Part shown: positions 1 to 9,829 of the stretch, piece by piece
How the letters are laid out: the number at the start of each line of letters is the position of its first letter
How positions within the stretch are numbered: the first letter of the stretch is position 1
Assembly: GCF_003286915.1 (NCBI RefSeq)
Contig: NZ_QMFY01000006.1
Location: forward strand, 124,001-188,000
DNA: 64,000 bases
Reading direction: 5' to 3'
DNA from: Pseudochryseolinea flava
GTDB lineage: Bacteria; Bacteroidota; Bacteroidia; Cytophagales; Cyclobacteriaceae
Position numbers and translations under genes: made by a program
Notes under the pieces: model-generated
What the model saw: only the letters and a program-made list of their open reading frames with translations
Told to the model about the DNA's origin: nothing
The model's database searches: none

Positions 1-2
1 CA

Positions 3-3000
3 ACAACTTACGCGACTCAGCCAGTCGTAACTAGGAAGGTTCCTCTACTTACATCAATCTCTAACTACACGTATGAGATGGATGTTTGCTTTCGGTGGAT
101 GACGATTTTTGACGTCCCAACCTGTAGAGACACCCGTCATCACACCATTGTAAGGGGCGAAAAGGTTACGAAAGCTTATGCAGGCTTTACAAAGGCATGT
201 CCCGACTTTGATTATTCCTGTAGCGAGAATTTTCCACAAACCGTAACTCAAGGACAGCTCAATTATTTTGACCCGCGAACAGATCGGGTAGACCCGGAAG
301 GAATATTTGTGAATCAGTCTATTGTTACCGAGTCGCTCATCAGGCTAGAAAATATCAAAACATCTGCTGGTAATCAGGTTGTGTTTTATTCCTCAGGCAG
401 GAATGATTTACCTGGCGCCATAAAATATGACCGTATAACATTGGTTAACATGAAAAATGAAACCATAAGGAATATAAAACTAAATTATTCAGTAGTAGAA
501 GCAAATGTAGCTAATAATTTCATGTGGCTATCAGAGGCGATGGTCGCAGTAGAAAAGTATGGACCGGATGACGATTATGAAGTACACGAGAATGCAACTC
601 CGCTAGACGCTTCAAATTTTAAGTCAACCCCTCCGAATGATCAGCTCCTACGAAAATATGTTTATGAGGGAATGAAGGAGTACAACTACAATCGATTATT
701 TCTCGATGGTATAGTTGAACTCTCAACGACAACGTTAGAACACCCGTTGTATAGTTTTGTCTACTATGCTCGTGAGGCTTTACCGAGACGAATCAGTCCT
801 TTACAGACTGTTAACGGGTACATGCGGAGTATCAACTATTGTACTCCCGAGTATCTGCCTGTCGCCGGACAATTCGCGTTCGGCAACAAAGTACAAATGT
901 TGCATGCTTACGACCCATCAAGTTACCGCGACCCCACGTACGGAAGCCCCTGCATTGCACGACTCATTCAAATCAAATATCCAACTGGCGGTTATACCTC
1001 ATTGCAGGGCTGTAACATGCTAGAAACAATTAAAGATCATGATATCAATGGTAGCATCGTAGCAGAACGTTCTTTCGTTTACACGCTAAAGCCAATTAGT
1101 TCATACAAACCCGTGTTACAATCTTTTGAAAACTGTTGGGATGAAAATCGGAGCTTGTACAAGCGATTCAAAGTAATGTCTTCTGTACCACAGAACCGTT
1201 CCTATCGAGAGCCGTCTTATTTTGTTGACAAGGTGATTGTGTATAATGGAGCAAGCGCCACCGATCACAATGGATACGAGGTAAAAACTTTTAGTTCGCA
1301 CAATGCTCAGATTAACCCAGTGTATTCAGATCCCTTGGATGTTAATAAAGATGGAAATGTCATATTGGACTTGAATCGTGCGGATGTGTTTCCGTTTCTA
1401 AAGTTAGAGGAACGTGAGCATCTCTCCGGTCTACCTCTTGAAACTACCATCTATGATAAGGCTGGCAGAAAAATAAAATCTACAACGAACAACTACGTCG
1501 TAAATCCTTTCGGATATCAACCTCCAACGCTGAAAGGATTCATAGGCGGAAGCTTTCCCTATAATGGAGGAAAAAAGATACGATATGGCCGATTCTCAAT
1601 TTCGGCAGATTGGATTTTGTTGGACAACGTAATTGAAAAAGTATACGATCAATCCTTAAATTATGATATCAACAAATTTGTACAATCGGAGACTAAATTT
1701 CACTACGACCAAATAAGGAAGCTTACGTATCCGATGTCGAAGGTTATGAGCTCAAACGGGACGATAATCAAAACTACCTTCAAGTATGTTAGCGATGATG
1801 CATTTAAGTTTTCTGAAAACCCCTCGGCAGGTATTCATGCATCCAGCGCGCTGAAAGCAATCTTATTGCTGTGGGAGAAGAATAAATTCAATACAATAAT
1901 TGAGGAACGGACGTCGATTTTGAGAGGGGGTACAGAAAAACTTACTTCCGCAAAATACAATACGTTCAAAATCATAAATGGCGTTGCCAAACCCTCGGAG
2001 GTATACGCTTTTGATGGCGCAATCAATCCCAAAGATTTTCGATCGGTATACGTTACTGAGCACGGTGATGTTGTTCATGATAAAACGGTATTAAGAAAAG
2101 TTCATAGCTATGATGAATATGACCCAGTGACTCGCAATTTGACAAAACAGACGTCCATAGATGGCACAACGGTGTCATATGTGTGGGATGCACAATTGGC
2201 AAACACGGTGATAAAAGAAGAAATTGTTAATCCTGGTACATCGCAGCTTAGAAAACAATATGATAACCGGGCGCTTGTTGGTCCTACTTCAGTAACCGAT
2301 GCGAATGGGGTTAAAACAAGTTTCGAATATGGCGAGCAAGGTAAACTTCGGTTAATTCGAGATCATGAGAATAACATTAAACACCGTTATCGCTACCACG
2401 TCGTTGCTGATAACAAGAATGAATCTTTTACCGCGACAATTTCAGTAAGTGGGTCTTTGACTGTTGGATGGGCCGTAACGATTTCGGTTAATAATGAGAC
2501 TCGTTCATTGAATACCACGAACGTTACATACGACTATGGTGATGGCCAGACGTTGACGACAACAGCGCATAGCGTAACACATATCTACACTTCTCCTGGA
2601 GCTTACGTCGTTACCGTTGCGAAATCTAATCCGGAATATGGAACTGCAAAAGCTCAAAAAACAATATTGATAAATGCCGCACTTAGCGTCTCAATCTGCG
2701 CGGATGGTCCGGTGGCTGGCGATGTTTGCAGAGGTATACAAGGTGCTGATGTTTATGGATCATGTACCGCTCCTGCCAATCGTCATTTCTCACACCCAAC
2801 ACAACTGAAAGTGAACGTTGTAGGAAACTGCAACGGCGCAATGACCTACCGTTGGGAATATAGAGCAGCTGGCTCATCCACTTGGGCTACGCAGGGAGCA
2901 TCACAGACGATTACTGCACCTATTTTGCCGCCAGGTATTGGTAGCGGCGACGTGAGGTGTGTCGCGATTGACGCTTGCGGAACTAGTGGGATTTCATCAA

Positions 3001-3035
3001 TAATAAGTTTCAACTTCTTTAGAACCTGTCCTTAA
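3..3035 (+). CDS. YD-repeat/PKD-domain RHS-associated protein, 5'-truncated
   Basis: The reading frame is open to the left edge of the window, so the true start lies outside; an internal ATG at 78 has no special support. The visible part is about 1010 residues. Most of it is low-complexity beta-strand sequence of the kind found in large Bacteroidetes RHS/SpvB-like surface proteins. A clear YD-repeat stretch lies at about bases 2100-2400 (SFEYGEQGKL and RYRYH motifs), followed by a PKD domain (bases about 2420-2680, motif YDYGDGQT) and a C-terminal Ig-like domain containing several cysteines. The stop is two bases before the ATG of the RHS gene, so the two are almost certainly co-transcribed, and this protein may be a partner or carrier of the RHS toxin. 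No T9SS sorting domain is seen at its end. The exact function is unknown. Confidence 0.8.
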   Translation, partial: TTYATQPVVTRKVPLLTSISNYTYEMDVCFRWMTIFDVPTCRDTRHHTIVRGEKVTKAYAGFTKACPDFDYSCSENFPQTVTQGQLNYFDPRTDRVDPEGIFVNQSIVTESLIRLENIKTSAGNQVVFYSSGRNDLPGAIKYDRITLVNMKNETIRNIKLNYSVVEANVANNFMWLSEAMVAVEKYGPDDDYEVHENATPLDASNFKSTPPNDQLLRKYVYEGMKEYNYNRLFLDGIVELSTTTLEHPLYSFVYYAREALPRRISPLQTVNGYMRSINYCTPEYLPVAGQFAFGNKVQMLHAYDPSSYRDPTYGSPCIARLIQIKYPTGGYTSLQGCNMLETIKDHDINGSIVAERSFVYTLKPISSYKPVLQSFENCWDENRSLYKRFKVMSSVPQNRSYREPSYFVDKVIVYNGASATDHNGYEVKTFSSHNAQINPVYSDPLDVNKDGNVILDLNRADVFPFLKLEEREHLSGLPLETTIYDKAGRKIKSTTNNYVVNPFGYQPPTLKGFIGGSFPYNGGKKIRYGRFSISADWILLDNVIEKVYDQSLNYDINKFVQSETKFHYDQIRKLTYPMSKVMSSNGTIIKTTFKYVSDDAFKFSENPSAGIHASSALKAILLLWEKNKFNTIIEERTSILRGGTEKLTSAKYNTFKIINGVAKPSEVYAFDGAINPKDFRSVYVTEHGDVVHDKTVLRKVHSYDEYDPVTRNLTKQTSIDGTTVSYVWDAQLANTVIKEEIVNPGTSQLRKQYDNRALVGPTSVTDANGVKTSFEYGEQGKLRLIRDHENNIKHRYRYHVVADNKNESFTATISVSGSLTVGWAVTISVNNETRSLNTTNVTYDYGDGQTLTTTAHSVTHIYTSPGAYVVTVAKSNPEYGTAKAQKTILINAALSVSICADGPVAGDVCRGIQGADVYGSCTAPANRHFSHPTQLKVNVVGNCNGAMTYRWEYRAAGSSTWATQGASQTITAPILPPGIGSGDVRCVAIDACGTSGISSIISFNFFRTCP

Positions 3036-3037
3036 TT

Positions 3038-6000
3038 ATGGTCAAGCGTATTTTACTCTATATCATCTTGGCAGTGTCAATCCAACTAGCCAACGCGCAA
3101 GATTTCTCGACTGTACATGCCGTGGCCCTGGCTGGCGTTGGCAAGCAATCGTCTTACGTTGTCAATAGTTCTGGCCTGTTGCGTCCAGGGTTTAGCTTGA
3201 AGGCATCCGCTCACGGTTCCTTTTTTATTAGCGCCAATAAAACAGCCAATGGTGTGGCATCGCCTGATAAAAATTCGATCAGGACAGAAACGCTGCAAAA
3301 GAAAATGACCACGGAAGCATTGGTCACAGCGGCGTTGCATCCAGATAAGATTGTATCATACGAATATTTTGATGGAATCGGCAGATCATTGCAATCTGTT
3401 GATGTGAAGCAAAGTCCGGCATCACGTGATGTTGTCAACTTTAAGCAATATGACAAGTTCGGAAGGCAGCCAAAATCGTATTTACCGTATACCGGGGAAA
3501 GTAATAGTCAATTCAGGTCTTCACCAGAAGAAGAACAAAAAGTATTCTATAATGGTACTGTGGGGATTCCTTCAGACTCGGAGCCCTATTCTCTCAATTA
3601 CTTTCACGAGTCCCAGCTAAATATTGAAAGTAAAACATATGCACCCGGCTGGAGTTGGCACAATGATGCCAATTCAAAACCGACAACACAGATTACGCGC
3701 TTTAATGTCGCTGACGAAGTATTGTTTTGGTCTACGTCGTCTCTGCCGTCAGCAAACACTTTTTACCCACCGGGCGCATTACTCCTAACCGAACATGTAC
3801 TGCCTAACGGCAAAACAATTATTAAAGCAAAAGATGAACTCGGTCGGCTCATTATGGAAAAGGAGGGCGCGGAAAAGCTGTGGAGAGTCACCTATTTTAT
3901 CTATGATTTCGGTGGAAACCTAAAGCTAGTTTTTCCTCCGCTTGCTGTAGAGAAATTAAGCGAATACAACAGCTCGACCAATAAGATTGACTTTCTCAAT
4001 CGCTGGTGCTTTCAATATGAGCACGATCACCTCAATAGAATTACCGGAAAGAAAATCCCAGGAGCAGATTGGATTTATACCATATTTGATCGCTGGGATA
4101 GACAGGTGCTCGTTCAGGATGGTGAGCAGCGACTAAAAAATGAATGGACATATACAAAGTACGATTGCCACAACCGTGTTATTATCACGGGCATCACAAC
4201 AGGCCTGAGATCTCAGTTAACAACGAAGCTTGCGAATGCATCCGTCCGATTCGAAGTTAATGGCAACAATGAAATAGGTTATAGCAATACTGCCCTACCA
4301 CTCCATTCCCTACCTGATATCTTAACAATTCAGTATTACGATTCTTATGACTTTTTGGGCTTTACAAACTGGGAGGACAATGGAAATTCATCCAACTATA
4401 AATTTCAGGCCGAGACTGCCTATCCGAAAGTAAACGACGTTCATCAACTTCCCTATCCGGCCGCATGGCGAAACCCGCCTAAAGGATTTTCGACGGGGTA
4501 TAAAGTAAAAATAATAGGCGCTGATACTTGGTTGAATGGTGTGACGTATTATGATTCTAAAGGTCGTATTCTTCAGAAAGTTGGACAGAACCATCTTGGA
4601 ACAATTGATCGTGTAACAACCCTGTACGACTTCACCGGAAATGTATTGAAAGAACTTCAACGTCATGGCTCCAACATCGTCATCCAGAAAGAATACTCCC
4701 GCGATCACACAGGACGATTATTGAATGTGTATCACCAGGTGGGAGACAACCCGAGCGTAATCTTATCCAACTTCAAATACAATGAGCTAGGCAAGGTTAT
4801 TGAAAAAAATCTACACTCAACAGATAACGGTAAAACTTATCTGCAGTCAATCGATTACCGCTATAATATTCAAGGGTGGCTCAGCAGTATTAACAATGTG
4901 TCGTTTAATGCCGATGGCAGTAATAACGACGATGTTAATGACTTGTTCGGAATGGAAATTAACTATGATAAAAGCCTCGTGGTTAATGGAACAGCATCCA
5001 CTAAAAATTTTCACGGAAACATCAGCGCGATAAAATGGAACACAAACAACTTAGTTGATCCACCGAAACAAAAAGCATATGCTTTTACATACGACGTTTT
5101 CGACCGGTTAAAAAGCGCGCGGTATGCAACGCTAAATGGCGCGAACTGGAACGGTAATCCGAATATGTTCAATGAGATCATGGAATATGATATCAATGGA
5201 AACATTAGCACACTGAAGCGGTATGGAAAAGTAAATGGAGCCGTTGCAAACATCGACGACCTTCTCTACCAATACGCAAGCGTCACCCAATCGAAGAGTA
5301 ATGCATTGCGGCACGTTGTAGATAAATCTACTTATTGGTCTGGTGAGTCTTCTTTTGGTTACACCGAAAAGCCAATTACCCATAGCAATTTTGTTTCCGA
5401 TGTAGAGGGGGAGAACAACACTGAGTATGAGTACTATCTGGATGGAAATTTGAAATCCGATCTTAACAAGGAAATTGTATTGATCGAGTATAACCACCTT
5501 GATTACCCCACGAAAATTCAGTTGTCAGGAAATCGCGTCGTTGAATATCAATACGATGCAACAGGAAATAAACTTCGAACATTGTCGAAGGAAACATCGC
5601 CAACAAAAATACTAGAACAAATTGATTACGTCGGTGCAATTCAATATTGGGATGGGAAACTTGCGTCGATTGAAACCACTGAAGGTCGAGTCGTTCGTGG
5701 GCCTACGGGATATGAATACGAGTACTATATCCGCGATCATCAACAAAATGTTCGCGTGGTATTCGGTAGTGGTGGTAAATCGCAAAACTACTTGGCGACA
5801 ATGGAGGCCGTACGGGCCACAAAAGAAGCGCAGTCATTTAAAGGTATTGCTGGTGACGCAACATACAATCACACTTCACGATCTGCTGAAATCGTTGCGC
5901 CAATAAGAGCTTCAAAGCTGAACTCAGCGGTTTCTGGAGGCAGGGCCGTAGGGCCGTCAATTCAACTTAACGTACAGGGCGGTGATAATATTCAATCACA

Positions 6001-7495
6001 CGTCTACGGGCGATACAGTGCCGCCATCACAGGTACCAATACACTTGTTGCAAACATCACTTCATTGGTTACAACGGCGTTAGGGTTGACCCCAACAGGT
6101 GAGAACGCTGCTTTGTTTAATGCTGTTAACGACTACTTACCCGCGCAAGCAGCATCGGTGCCGAAAGCTAATAGTTATCCGAAAGCGTATTTGTGTTATA
6201 TCCTCGTGGAGAAAGTAGGCGAAGTATACCACGCACGGCAGTTTGGATACGCTTGCATTTCAGATCTTGCGCTTTCAGCGTGGCAGAAGTTAGCACTCGA
6301 TGTGCACGTGCCCGAATCTATTGGTGATGGTGTTGTATTCATTTATGTGGCCAATGAATCGAAAGTAAATGCTGCGACAAATGTTTTCTTTGATGATCTC
6401 GCAGTGGTTCACCAATCAACTACGCCTACGCTACAAGTTTATCAATCGTCAGATTATTATCCATTCGGGCTAAGCTTTAATCAAACTGAGCTTTCTAGAA
6501 ATTATTACCATAGTGGTGATGCGAGTGTCGAAGACGTTCAAGAAGGTCGCGTAAAATTTCAAGGGCAAGAGTTACAAGAACAATTTGATCTTGGCTGGTA
6601 TCACTACAAATATCGTATGCATGATCCTGCCCTCGGAAGATTCTCGGCGTTGGATCCTTTAGCGGAAGATTATAAATACAACAGCGTTTATGCTTTTAGT
6701 GAGAATCGATTAATCGACGGTATTGAACTGGAAGGAGCAGAGTTCTGGGGAGTAAACCTATGGCAACCATTTATCTATCCACAAATGGATGCAGATTTAT
6801 CAGGCCTGAACATAGATCCGGTGCCACCTGCTGGACCAGAGTTTACATTTGGAAATCTTTTATATTCTCATCTAGCGTTTGCACAGAACGTCAGTATCAA
6901 CGTGTGGAATGGAACCGTTGGTACAATGGATTTTCTGCTGAGCCCCAAAGACTACATCCCAACATTAATGGGTTTGGGCACGGGCATCAATAATTATTTG
7001 ACGGAACCGGATTTCTTAGGTAGAAATTATGATCTCGGAAAGAATTTCTTAGCAGACCCACACGCCGCTGATAAAATTGGTTCTTTTGCACTTGGATACT
7101 TTTTGCCGAAATTGAATCTTGCGGCACCCAAATTTAGTTTACGGTCCTCACAGGTTGCAGAATATAGCCTTCGAGGTAATGTTGATAATTTTCCAAATGG
7201 TTCATTCTCAGTTTCAGATTGGACCGGCTACCCAAGCGGTGCGATCAGACCCTCTGGACCGTTTAGGTTGCTAGAGGGAGCGGAGTATAGTTCGGCTAGA
7301 AAGCTGGCGAACTCAACAAACGCGGCATTGCACAAAGCAAATAATGAATTGTTAAGAGGCTTACAAATACACGAAATTCACCCCGTCAAATTCGGGGGAA
7401 GTCCCACGGATCTGTCAAATAAGATATTCTTAACACCTGCACAGCACTTGCAATACACTAATTTTTGGAATTCATTGATGCGAACTACAAGATAA
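3038..7495 (+). CDS. RHS repeat-associated core protein with C-terminal HNH-type nuclease toxin domain
   Basis: A 1485-residue protein with a signal peptide (residues 1-20, ending ANA). A DUF6443-type N-terminal region (about 85-140, motif YFDGIGR) leads into many YD repeats. The hallmark RHS core lies at about 1170-1230 (motifs YYPFGL, DPALGRFSALDPLAE, YAFSENR). After the core the sequence changes to a variable tip. The last 45 residues hold H1445-E-I-H1448-P, an NK pair and H1470 in a QH context, a layout typical of HNH/Endonuclease VII-like toxin tips of polymorphic toxins. By analogy the RHS cage carries the toxin to the cell exterior and the tip acts on nucleic acid of rivals; this is inferred from family knowledge. 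An immunity gene starts four bases after the stop. The toxin subfamily is not certain. Confidence 0.88.
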   Translation: MVKRILLYIILAVSIQLANAQDFSTVHAVALAGVGKQSSYVVNSSGLLRPGFSLKASAHGSFFISANKTANGVASPDKNSIRTETLQKKMTTEALVTAALHPDKIVSYEYFDGIGRSLQSVDVKQSPASRDVVNFKQYDKFGRQPKSYLPYTGESNSQFRSSPEEEQKVFYNGTVGIPSDSEPYSLNYFHESQLNIESKTYAPGWSWHNDANSKPTTQITRFNVADEVLFWSTSSLPSANTFYPPGALLLTEHVLPNGKTIIKAKDELGRLIMEKEGAEKLWRVTYFIYDFGGNLKLVFPPLAVEKLSEYNSSTNKIDFLNRWCFQYEHDHLNRITGKKIPGADWIYTIFDRWDRQVLVQDGEQRLKNEWTYTKYDCHNRVIITGITTGLRSQLTTKLANASVRFEVNGNNEIGYSNTALPLHSLPDILTIQYYDSYDFLGFTNWEDNGNSSNYKFQAETAYPKVNDVHQLPYPAAWRNPPKGFSTGYKVKIIGADTWLNGVTYYDSKGRILQKVGQNHLGTIDRVTTLYDFTGNVLKELQRHGSNIVIQKEYSRDHTGRLLNVYHQVGDNPSVILSNFKYNELGKVIEKNLHSTDNGKTYLQSIDYRYNIQGWLSSINNVSFNADGSNNDDVNDLFGMEINYDKSLVVNGTASTKNFHGNISAIKWNTNNLVDPPKQKAYAFTYDVFDRLKSARYATLNGANWNGNPNMFNEIMEYDINGNISTLKRYGKVNGAVANIDDLLYQYASVTQSKSNALRHVVDKSTYWSGESSFGYTEKPITHSNFVSDVEGENNTEYEYYLDGNLKSDLNKEIVLIEYNHLDYPTKIQLSGNRVVEYQYDATGNKLRTLSKETSPTKILEQIDYVGAIQYWDGKLASIETTEGRVVRGPTGYEYEYYIRDHQQNVRVVFGSGGKSQNYLATMEAVRATKEAQSFKGIAGDATYNHTSRSAEIVAPIRASKLNSAVSGGRAVGPSIQLNVQGGDNIQSHVYGRYSAAITGTNTLVANITSLVTTALGLTPTGENAALFNAVNDYLPAQAASVPKANSYPKAYLCYILVEKVGEVYHARQFGYACISDLALSAWQKLALDVHVPESIGDGVVFIYVANESKVNAATNVFFDDLAVVHQSTTPTLQVYQSSDYYPFGLSFNQTELSRNYYHSGDASVEDVQEGRVKFQGQELQEQFDLGWYHYKYRMHDPALGRFSALDPLAEDYKYNSVYAFSENRLIDGIELEGAEFWGVNLWQPFIYPQMDADLSGLNIDPVPPAGPEFTFGNLLYSHLAFAQNVSINVWNGTVGTMDFLLSPKDYIPTLMGLGTGINNYLTEPDFLGRNYDLGKNFLADPHAADKIGSFALGYFLPKLNLAAPKFSLRSSQVAEYSLRGNVDNFPNGSFSVSDWTGYPSGAIRPSGPFRLLEGAEYSSARKLANSTNAALHKANNELLRGLQIHEIHPVKFGGSPTDLSNKIFLTPAQHLQYTNFWNSLMRTTR

Positions 7496-7499
7496 AGAT

Positions 7500-7862
7500 A
7501 TGATTAATAAGAATAACCCTCCCACGAAAGAAGAGATACAGCAATTTTTGGCCGCAGTCAATTTTAGTTTGCCAATAGGATTTATTGATTTTTTTGAAAA
7601 TGCAAATGGGGCTGAAATTAGTTCTGATGTTGGATTCTTCATTTTATGGCCTTTGACGGAAATGATTCAGTTGAACTCAGGGTACAAAGTCGATGAATAT
7701 ATCCCTGGTTTTTTTGTTTTTGCCTCTAACGGAGGCGACAATGCGTACGCAATAGAGAAGTTCACTGGTTCAATATATGAAATACCATTTATCGGAATGT
7801 CAAAAGACGAAGCGGTTCTGATAAGTGAAACATTTACTAGATTTATACAAGACATAAGTTAA
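7500..7862 (+). CDS. SMI1/KNR4 (SUKH) family immunity protein
   Basis: A 120-residue cytoplasmic protein without signal peptide. It has SUKH-superfamily features: an N-terminal helix followed by LPIGFIDFFENANGAE, then LWPLTEM, then FFVFASNGGDNAYA, and PFIGMS before the last helix. SUKH proteins are the commonest immunity proteins paired with nuclease-type polymorphic toxins. The ATG lies four bases after the RHS stop codon, which fits translational coupling and points to the RHS C-terminal nuclease as its target. The family call is firm; the pairing is inferred from position. Confidence 0.88.
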   Translation: MINKNNPPTKEEIQQFLAAVNFSLPIGFIDFFENANGAEISSDVGFFILWPLTEMIQLNSGYKVDEYIPGFFVFASNGGDNAYAIEKFTGSIYEIPFIGMSKDEAVLISETFTRFIQDIS

Positions 7863-8033
7863 ACTTAAGAAAACAATTTTGAGCATTGCCTAATTTACAA
7901 CCTAGTTGGTATACGTGAAAACTTAAAAGTGATCTTTGCTGATGTAAATCGAAACAATAATGAAAAATCTAAGCTCAAGGAGTCTAAAATTTTGCTTTGA
8001 CACGATTAAACACGTTGCTTCATGTAATAGATT

Positions 8034-8438
8034 ATGATGACCGATAAACAAGTTAAGGATACATTTAACGACGTTGCCAAACTCAAAGGCTTCGACAGCG
8101 CTTTCGGTGGGTGGTTCAAGGAAAGCTCAGAGTGCACCGTTGTATTAGATCTACAAAAATCTAATCATGGAGACATTTATCTTTTGAACATCAAAATTTT
8201 TGTTCAAGGTATGTTCGCGAAAAACTACCCCAAGAGTAAAGATTTAGTAAAGAAACAGGTGGGCAATATTTTTAGACGTCAGCCTGCGGAGTATGATGAT
8301 GTATTGAAGTTTAATACCTCTTCAACAGACGATACAATCCACCGAGAAAGGATGAATTCGTTCTTTGAAGAATTTGTCACGCCGTTCACGAATAAAGCGT
8401 TATCTAAGGCGGGTATTAGAGCACTTGCGAAATGGTGA
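8034..8438 (+). CDS. DUF4304 protein, copy 1, C-terminus cut by a frameshift
   Basis: A 134-residue protein (133 if the second ATG at 8037 is used). It shares the motifs FGGWFKES-EC-VVLDLQKSN, LNIKI-VQ-MFA, FRRQPA-YDD and FVTPFTN-ALS-AGIR with the gene 165 bp downstream and belongs to DUF4304, a family often found among immunity genes of toxin loci. Copy 1 ends in AKW-stop, whereas copy 2 continues for about 17 more residues. Bases 8434-8484 in the +1 frame read GEIAMLPPVQTELESM-stop, which matches the copy-2 ending REIALLAAVEKELDTL, so the tail was lost by a small indel near 8430-8436. Whether the shortened protein works is unknown. No signal peptide is present. Confidence 0.75.
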   Translation: MMTDKQVKDTFNDVAKLKGFDSAFGGWFKESSECTVVLDLQKSNHGDIYLLNIKIFVQGMFAKNYPKSKDLVKKQVGNIFRRQPAEYDDVLKFNTSSTDDTIHRERMNSFFEEFVTPFTNKALSKAGIRALAKW

Positions 8439-8602
8439 AATCGCGATGTTGCCTCCCGTACAAACTGAATTGGAGTCGATGTAAATTTTATGGATAAGTT
8501 GTGTAACAATGAAATTGAAAATAATGACTATGCTCAAAAAATAGCTCATCAATACTTCATGACTCGCATATTGGACATCATAGTTATCTAAGCTGACTTA
8601 AC

Positions 8603-9049
8603 ATGACCAAGGACGACTTCAAGACGCAATTTAATCAGTCTGCAAAAATGGTTGGCTTTGAAAGAGCTTTCGGTGGTTGGTTCAAGGAAAGTCCAGAGTG
8701 CATCGTTGTGTTGGATTTACAGAAATCAAATTTTGCAGATCGGTTTGAATTGAATATCAAAATCTATGTGCAAAGAATGTTTGCAATGCATTATTCGATT
8801 AACAAGGACTTAGTTAAGAAGGATGTAGGCGATCTTTTTAGACGTCAACCGGCGACATATGATGATATTTTTAGTTTTGAAAAATCTATCGATAGAACGA
8901 GCAGGGTTGAAAAGCTTAACGAATTTTTTAAAGAGTTTGTGGCGCCATTCACGAATGAAGCACTATCAATAGCAGGTATTAGGAAATTGGCAGCAATACG
9001 GGAGATTGCCCTGTTGGCCGCGGTAGAAAAAGAACTTGATACACTGTAA
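8603..9049 (+). CDS. DUF4304 protein, copy 2, intact
   Basis: A 148-residue protein and a close paralogue of the gene at 8034. It starts MTKDDFKTQFNQSAKMVGFERAF-like and keeps the full C-terminal helix. Similarity runs along the whole length, with nucleotide divergence spread evenly, so the duplication is not very recent. No membrane segment or signal peptide is present. Tandem DUF4304 genes behind an RHS toxin and a SUKH gene look like an immunity bank retained against toxins of related strains. The biochemical role of DUF4304 is not known to me; the immunity role is inferred from context. Confidence 0.8.
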   Translation: MTKDDFKTQFNQSAKMVGFERAFGGWFKESPECIVVLDLQKSNFADRFELNIKIYVQRMFAMHYSINKDLVKKDVGDLFRRQPATYDDIFSFEKSIDRTSRVEKLNEFFKEFVAPFTNEALSIAGIRKLAAIREIALLAAVEKELDTL

Positions 9050-9068
9050 CGAATTTTTGCTATTTTAA

Positions 9069-9221
9069 GAGACGAAGCTTGACAAGCGTTACGTTGCTAT
9101 CGATAAAATTGACGGGTTCGTGGCAAATCCCAGTCAGCAGGCATTTTGGAAATGGCCATTGAAGAACAAACTTGCCTTTCTTATTAGATTTAGTGTAGAA
9201 GAGGACATGTTGATACGCTAA
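9069..9221 (+). pseudogene. Start-less coding fragment at the end of the immunity cluster
   Basis: Fifty codons between an in-frame TAA (9066-9068) and a TAA (9219-9221) read like ordinary protein (LDKRYVAIDKIDGFVANPSQ, then QQAFWKWPLKNKLAFLIR and FSVEEDMLIR), but no ATG, GTG or TTG lies near its 5' end. It may be the remnant of a third immunity-type gene. The family is not identified. The rest of the gap up to 9298 holds nothing that I recognise. Confidence 0.35.
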
Positions 9222-9298
9222 ATTATACTAAAGGTGTTTGCTGGAACACATTTGTTGTTGCAGCGCGTTGTTAGAAGATGTTGTAAAAAATAACCGTT

Positions 9299-9829
9299 GT
9301 GAAAATACTATCAATCGTATTTCTATGGGTGATCTTCTCACCCGAGCTGTGTGCTCAAAACATTTATGCAGAATTCCTCGGTAACAGTGGAGGATTGTAT
9401 TCCATAAATTATGAGCACGTGATAAAACAGACCGATAAAAAAGTCTGGGGCGTTCATGGAGGATTTTCCTTTTACCGCGTAAGGGGTAAGTATAACCATT
9501 TCAGTAAGCCAATTGGTTTTACGTATTGGAACAGACCACAAGGAAAGCACCATGCAGAGTTTGGTATCTGCTTAAACTACATCCAAGGGCTGAGAGATAA
9601 CAGAGAACGCTGGGATTTTGAAGACGTTCGGTACACGAAGACGCTTGCCACGCTATTAAATGTCGGTTACAGATTTCAAAAACCTGATAAGGGATTTCTT
9701 CTCAAAGTCTACTATGCCCCTGCGCTTATTTTATATGAATTTGAAAGCGTCGAATATGTTCCGCGATATATGGAATTTTATCCAGTAGGCTTTGGACTTA
9801 GCGTTGGGTCACGGATTAATTTGAAATGA
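9299..9829 (+). CDS. Hypothetical secreted/outer-membrane beta-barrel protein
   Basis: A 176-residue protein starting with GTG at 9299; no in-frame ATG offers a better start. A signal peptide (residues about 1-19, ending in CAQ) precedes alternating hydrophobic strands. The motif GNSGGLYSINYEHVI resembles the SINYER-type motif of small Bacteroidetes outer-membrane barrels. The last four bases overlap the next gene (ATGA), so the two form an operon. The family is not named with confidence and the function is unknown. Its position behind the toxin/immunity cluster may be incidental. Confidence 0.6.
   Translation: MKILSIVFLWVIFSPELCAQNIYAEFLGNSGGLYSINYEHVIKQTDKKVWGVHGGFSFYRVRGKYNHFSKPIGFTYWNRPQGKHHAEFGICLNYIQGLRDNRERWDFEDVRYTKTLATLLNVGYRFQKPDKGFLLKVYYAPALILYEFESVEYVPRYMEFYPVGFGLSVGSRINLK

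Noticed and set aside
5132-5497. Open frame of about 120 codons on the minus strand inside the RHS gene
   Set aside because: It lies opposite a well-supported coding frame, has no start context and its translation shows no domain-like pattern.
3-7495. The YD-repeat protein and the RHS protein as one gene split by a frameshift
   Set aside because: The second gene has its own ATG and a clear signal peptide two bases after the first stop, and the first ends in a complete Ig-like domain.
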